Assembly (NCBI RefSeq): GCF_014196335.1
Contig: NZ_JACIDM010000002.1
Span: 186,001 to 250,000, forward strand
From: Brevundimonas lenta
GTDB lineage: Bacteria > Pseudomonadota > Alphaproteobacteria > Caulobacterales > Caulobacteraceae
Direction of reading: 5' to 3'
DNA length: 64,000 nt
Both the position numbers and the translations under genes were made by a program. Of this stretch, positions 60,955 to 64,000 are shown in pieces. The first letter of the stretch is position 1. The number at the start of each line of letters is the position of its first letter. The notes under the pieces were generated by a model that did not search any database, was not told the DNA's origin, and was given only the letters and a program-made list of their open reading frames with translations.

Positions 60955-61356
60955 ATGCTGCTCGTCACAATTCTGGCCGCGCTCGCCGTCCTCCCGCAGG
61001 CCGTTGAGGAGCGAGCGCCTCGCCACTGGGCGAACGGCGTCAACTGGTCGCGTATGCCGCGTCCGGACTACTCGCCTGACGAGGATAGCGTCGTCATGGC
61101 CCGGGTCACCTGCACCGTTGCGGACGGCGAGCGCCTGCAGGCTTGTCGGATAGACCGGCTGCTTCCCGAAGACACGAGGTTCGGCCGTCCGGTGCTGGTG
61201 AGCATCCGGCGAGCGCGCCTTGCCGAGGGGTGGGCGCTGCCCGGGGATACGGTGACGTTCGACATCTGGGCCTGCGGGGCGTCGGAGAGCCGACGCAACT
61301 GTCCCAAGCCTGACTGGCCGGACGCCGGCCTCACGAACGCCGCCACCCAACCGTAA
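60955..61356 (+). CDS. Small exported protein of unknown function
   Basis: 133 residues with a short N-terminal hydrophobic segment (MLLVTILAALAVLP). The body VMARVTCTVADGERLQACRIDRLLPEDTRFGRPVLVSIRRARLAEGWALPGDTVTFDIWACG has two to three Cys and a beta-alpha-beta look resembling a TonB C-terminal-like fold, but I cannot assign it. GGGGGA lies about seven bases before the ATG. It sits among branched-chain acyl-CoA genes without an obvious link. Confidence 0.7.
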   Translation: MLLVTILAALAVLPQAVEERAPRHWANGVNWSRMPRPDYSPDEDSVVMARVTCTVADGERLQACRIDRLLPEDTRFGRPVLVSIRRARLAEGWALPGDTVTFDIWACGASESRRNCPKPDWPDAGLTNAATQP

Positions 61357-61360
61357 CGGC

Positions 61361-61417
61361 CAAGGTGACGACACGCTGAAGGCGTGCCAACCTCTCAACC
61401 GGGAGGATCGTCACATG
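61361..61417 (+). repeat. Leader repeat, copy 1
   Basis: A 57-58-base segment that recurs at 61788 with about five changes. It begins near CAAGGTGACGACACG, contains the hairpin CACGC-TGAAG-GCGTG, and ends in CAACCTCTCAACCGGGAGG plus the ATG of the DUF6968-like gene. CCTC of the leader can pair with GAGG of the SD. Confidence 0.75.
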
Positions 61418-61774
61418 AACGGACCAGCGGCAGCCGCAAGGACCGAACCATCCGTCGCCTGCGAACGCCTGTTCCAGCTCGCGCTTCCCGCAGAGCCCCG
61501 ACCGTTCAGGGCCGTCTGGATGCAGCCGGTCCCCGACGGGAAAGACTGGGCCTGCGAATATGTGATCGAGTGGCCTCACCGGCCCTGGCGGCCCCGGCGT
61601 ATCAAGGGCGTGGATTCGGCGCAGGCGCTGCTTCTGGCCATGAAGATGGTGGCGAGCGAGCTCTACGGCGCCGACCCGCAGGTCTTCTGGTTTGAGCCTG
61701 ACGACACACTCGGTCTTCCGCTCGTACCTGAAGACGCCGACGAGGAAGCCGCTCGGACGAAGGGCCGGATCTGA
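61415..61774 (+). CDS. DUF6968-like small protein
   Basis: 119 residues, no signal peptide. The core LFQLALPAEPRPFRAVWMQPVPDGKDWACEYVIEWPHRPWRPRRIKGVDSAQALLLAMKMVASELYG has the W-C-Y-I...G-DS-QAL-LA pattern of DUF6968 (SF-associated small proteins). The acidic C-terminus (LVPEDADEEAA) is unstructured. It is preceded by the duplicated leader with GGGAGG about eight bases before the ATG. Family membership is recalled from pattern and moderately sure; function unknown. Confidence 0.65.
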   Translation: MNGPAAAARTEPSVACERLFQLALPAEPRPFRAVWMQPVPDGKDWACEYVIEWPHRPWRPRRIKGVDSAQALLLAMKMVASELYGADPQVFWFEPDDTLGLPLVPEDADEEAARTKGRI

Positions 61775-61787
61775 GGGATCCAACAGC

Positions 61788-61844
61788 CAGGGTGACGACA
61801 CGCTGAACGCGTGCCAACCTCTCAACCGGGAGGACCACCACATG
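61788..61844 (+). repeat. Leader repeat, copy 2
   Basis: Near-identical to 61361-61417: same GGTGACGACACG start, hairpin CACGC-TGAAC-GCGTG (stem kept, loop changed), same CCAACCTCTCAACCGGGAGGA block and ATG position. It precedes an unrelated exported protein. Confidence 0.75.
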
Positions 61845-62564
61845 AAAATGCTCGTCGCCGTCGCCGCCGCCACGCTGCTCGCCACCCCTGCGCTCGCCCA
61901 GGACCAGACCGAAATCAACGAGATCGTGGTCACCGGATCGCGCATGCAGAGGCCCTATGAGGTTGCGCCCCCGGTCGTGCCCGTAGTGACCGTCGCCCGG
62001 CGCGCCGACAATCTGATCGTGTCCATCTGGGCCGTGAACGACACGCGTGAGGCCGCCGGCCGTCGCGACGAACTCATGCGGACCCTGCGCAGCATGGCGC
62101 GGGCAGCCCAGAACGAGCCCGATATCGCCCTGAGCATCCAGGTGGATGGCCAACTGGTCGCCTTCAACGAGGACATGGTGTCCAGCCTGACGCTGGGTGT
62201 CGACGACGACCGCTCGGACACCAGCACCGCCAGCCTGATCGTCAAGACGCCGATCCGCCCCGGCGACACGCTCGACTCCGCCTCGGGACGGATCGTCCAG
62301 TTCGTCGCCCGGATCGACAAGGCCGGCCGGTCGCTGGTCAACATCAACGGCGGCTGGCAGCTGTCGATCGTCAATCCCGCCCAGTACCGGCCTGCGGTTG
62401 TCGAGGCGATCGCCGCGGACGCCAGGCGGACCACGGCGATGTTTGGGCCGGACTATGCGGTCGAGGTCGAGGGCATGGCCAACAACCTCACTTGGGTGCA
62501 GTCGGGCCCGCTCGATCTGGCGCTGTTCATTCCCTACAGCATGTCGGTGACGCCGAAGCCGTGA
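61842..62564 (+). CDS. Exported protein with TonB-box-like N-terminus
   Basis: 240 residues. Signal peptide MKMLVAVAAATLLATPALAQ. The mature start is DQTEINEIVVTGSRMQRPYE, which looks like the TonB box and linker of TonB-dependent receptors, yet no plug or barrel follows. The rest (VVTVARRADNLIVSIWAVNDTREAAGRRDELMRTLRSMARAA..., IVKTPIRPGDTLDSASGRIVQFVARID, PLDLALFIPYSMSV) is a mixed alpha/beta domain reminiscent of SIMPL/DUF541 proteins but not clearly so. SD GGGAGG within the shared leader. Function unknown; possible contact with TonB is inference. Confidence 0.75.
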   Translation: MKMLVAVAAATLLATPALAQDQTEINEIVVTGSRMQRPYEVAPPVVPVVTVARRADNLIVSIWAVNDTREAAGRRDELMRTLRSMARAAQNEPDIALSIQVDGQLVAFNEDMVSSLTLGVDDDRSDTSTASLIVKTPIRPGDTLDSASGRIVQFVARIDKAGRSLVNINGGWQLSIVNPAQYRPAVVEAIAADARRTTAMFGPDYAVEVEGMANNLTWVQSGPLDLALFIPYSMSVTPKP

Positions 62565-62575
62565 CGCGTCGGCCG

Positions 62576-62968
62576 CTACGGGGTCGGCGACGCGACGCCG
62601 ACCTCCGGCGCTCCGCCCAGGAAGGTCGCGCACCACGTCAGCGGGCGGCGCAGGCCTTCCGGCGGCATCCGCCCCGTCAGGCTCAGCCGGCAGTAGGCGC
62701 CCGCGGCCGGTCCCGTGTCCGACGGCGAGAACAGAACGACCGTCCTTGCGCCAGGCGACGACAGCATCCGCATCGGCACGCCGTTGTGGTTGATGTTGAA
62801 CAGGACGCCGTCGGCGGCTTGCGCGCCCAGCAGGCTGCGGGCCTGGCCCTCGCGGTCTCCCGGCTCCAGCCGGAACAGCTCGGCGTGGTACGCGTCGCCG
62901 GGCTCGGCCGTCATCGTGAACGCCGGATCGGCCGCCGCCGTCGCCAGGGCGATAAACAAATGGATCAT
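62576..62968 (-). CDS. Small exported protein of unknown function
   Basis: 130 residues. Start ATG 62968 has GGGGGAG about seven bases upstream and gives a short signal (MIHLFIALATAAADPAF). Mature part: MTAEPGDAYHAELFRLEPGDREGQARSLLGAQAADGVLFNINHNGVPMRMLSSPGARTVVLFSPSDTGPAAGAYCRLSLTGRMPPEGLRRPLTWCATFLG, with two Cys that may bond. No family recognised. It converges with the TonB-box protein gene. Confidence 0.65.
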   Translation of the reverse strand: MIHLFIALATAAADPAFTMTAEPGDAYHAELFRLEPGDREGQARSLLGAQAADGVLFNINHNGVPMRMLSSPGARTVVLFSPSDTGPAAGAYCRLSLTGRMPPEGLRRPLTWCATFLGGAPEVGVASPTP

Positions 62969-63062
62969 GAAGCGACTCCCCCACGGCCACGCTAGCCTGG
63001 GCGGCCAGGTCGCCACAAGCTGACGGCTGGACCCTTGGCGCGGGCCGCCGTATCAGCCCGGC

Positions 63063-64000
63063 ATGACCGAAGAACCCGAAGTCCTCGCCCGCATCGAATC
63101 CGGCATCGGCCGCATCACCCTGAACCGGCCGAAGGCGCTGCACGCCCTGAACCGCGCCATGTGCGAGGCGATGATCGAGGCGCTGCTGGCCTGGCGCGAG
63201 GACGACGCGGTCAAATCGGTGCTGATCGACCATTCGGGCGAGCGCGGCTTCTGCGCCGGCGGCGACATCCGCATGATCGCCGAAAGCGGGGCAGGGGACG
63301 CCTCGGCGGCCAAGGCCTTCTTCGACACCGAGTACAAGCTGAACCACCTGCTGTTCGAATACCCCAAGGCGGTGACGGCCATCGTCGACGGCATCGTCAT
63401 GGGCGGCGGCGTCGGCATCTCCGAGCCGGCGGATGTCCGCATCGCCACCGAACGCACCACCTACGCCATGCCCGAGACCGGCATCGGCCTGTTCCCCGAC
63501 GTCGGCGGCGGCTGGTTCCTGCCGCGTCTGCCGGGCCAGACCGGCGTCTGGCTGGCGCTGACCGGCGCGCGCCTCAAGGCGGCCGACACCGTCTTCCTCG
63601 GCATCCACACCCACTATCTGTCGACCGACAGCCTGGAGGCGTTCCGCGCCATCCTGTCGGCCGACCCGGCCTATCCCATCGACGTCGCCGACGGCCTCGA
63701 GGAAGACGCCGGCGAAGCGCCGGTCGAGGCCCATCTGGAGGCCATCGACCGCCTGTTCGGCTTCGACACCGTCGAGGAGATCTTCGCGGCGCTGGAAGCC
63801 GACGGTTCGGACTGGGCCCTGGCCCAGCTCGCCGTGCTGAAGACCAAGTCGCCGCAGTCCCTGAAGGTCTCCCTGCGCCAGCTCCGCACCGGCGCCGGCC
63901 TGACCTCCTTCGCCGACAACATGGCCATGGAATATGCGCTGGGCGGCCGCGCCGTCCGCACCCACGACTTCCAGGAAGGCGTCCGCGCCGTCATCGTCGA
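63063..64000 (+). CDS. 3-hydroxyisobutyryl-CoA hydrolase-like crotonase (3' end outside window)
   Basis: Open to the right edge, 312 codons seen. Crotonase fold: IGRITLNRPKALHALNRAMCEAM, oxyanion-hole segments GFCAGGDIRMIAE and GIVMGGGVGISEPADVRIATE. The hydrolase-type signature YAMPETGIGLFPDVGGGWFLPRL distinguishes HIBCH from plain enoyl-CoA hydratases. The C-terminal helices (KTKSPQSLKVSLRQLRTGAGLTSFADNMAMEY) also fit HIBCH. It hydrolyses 3-hydroxyisobutyryl-CoA in valine catabolism, in line with the nearby isobutyryl-CoA dehydrogenase-like gene. Confidence 0.9.
   Translation, partial: MTEEPEVLARIESGIGRITLNRPKALHALNRAMCEAMIEALLAWREDDAVKSVLIDHSGERGFCAGGDIRMIAESGAGDASAAKAFFDTEYKLNHLLFEYPKAVTAIVDGIVMGGGVGISEPADVRIATERTTYAMPETGIGLFPDVGGGWFLPRLPGQTGVWLALTGARLKAADTVFLGIHTHYLSTDSLEAFRAILSADPAYPIDVADGLEEDAGEAPVEAHLEAIDRLFGFDTVEEIFAALEADGSDWALAQLAVLKTKSPQSLKVSLRQLRTGAGLTSFADNMAMEYALGGRAVRTHDFQEGVRAVIV

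Overview
The window is GC-rich (by eye about 65-70%), densely coded DNA from an alphaproteobacterium. It most likely belongs to the Caulobacterales, with Brevundimonas or a relative as my best guess. The guess rests on overall gene content: an aspartate-rich (Mg-type) HemB, a tmk-holB-tatD-MBL block, RTX proteins, TonB-dependent receptors and many ATGA-coupled genes. No 16S gene is present to confirm it.

Layout. 0-1.9 kb: 3' end of an RTX calcium-binding protein and a 51-residue CxxC miniprotein. 1.9-4.6 kb: DUF969-DUF979-DUF2891 operon. 4.6-6 kb: an inverted-repeat element, then a ParD-like antitoxin overlapping a methionine aminopeptidase. 6-12 kb: GH13 lipoprotein, response regulator without output domain, membrane protein, lipoprotein and SLC13 permease. 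12-15.7 kb: fused 5-oxoprolinase/hydantoinase. 15.8-30.5 kb: a cluster of envelope and sulfatase-type genes around a NarL/LuxR response regulator and its histidine kinase. 30.5-34.2 kb: SDR, RoxA-like dihaem cytochrome and catalase-like protein. 34.5-39.2 kb: a 1570-residue RTX protein. 39.5-52.8 kb: an uptake and catabolic cluster with a GntR/FCD regulator. 53.3-59.6 kb: tRNA-Ser, rlpA, tmk, holB, tatD, MBL hydrolase, alpha/beta hydrolase, hemB. 59.7-64 kb: acyl-CoA dehydrogenase, small hypothetical genes and a 3-hydroxyisobutyryl-CoA hydrolase-like gene that runs off the end.

Main discovery candidate. Ten copies of a 16-bp palindromic element, best form TCGGGGTTTCACCTGA, occur between 15.8 and 29.0 kb. 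Nine lie 46-78 nt upstream of a start codon and all keep the same orientation relative to the gene. The targets are a BASS transporter, a four-gene DUF4136/DUF2092/Gly-rich/porin-like operon, a second DUF4136 lipoprotein, a HAD hydrolase, a sulfatase, a HAD remnant, a formylglycine-generating enzyme, DUF1254 and an amidohydrolase. The tenth copy precedes no credible ORF. It heads a roughly 100-nt segment ending in a strong intrinsic terminator and exposing CU-rich anti-Shine-Dalgarno stretches, which looks like a small RNA. The embedded NarL-type two-component pair is the obvious candidate controller, but that link is inferred. Two structural genes of this set are damaged: the sulfatase has an internal deletion and the second HAD gene is cut down to its signal peptide. 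Their upstream elements are preserved.

A second regulatory set is visible at 42-53 kb. TTGT-N3-ACAA palindromes lie in both divergent promoter regions of the TonB receptor/MFS/serine hydrolase/GST cluster and upstream of the GntR gene itself. Other unusual points are a duplicated 58-nt leader in front of two unrelated small genes at 61.4 and 61.8 kb, and a small exported protein carrying a TonB-box-like segment.
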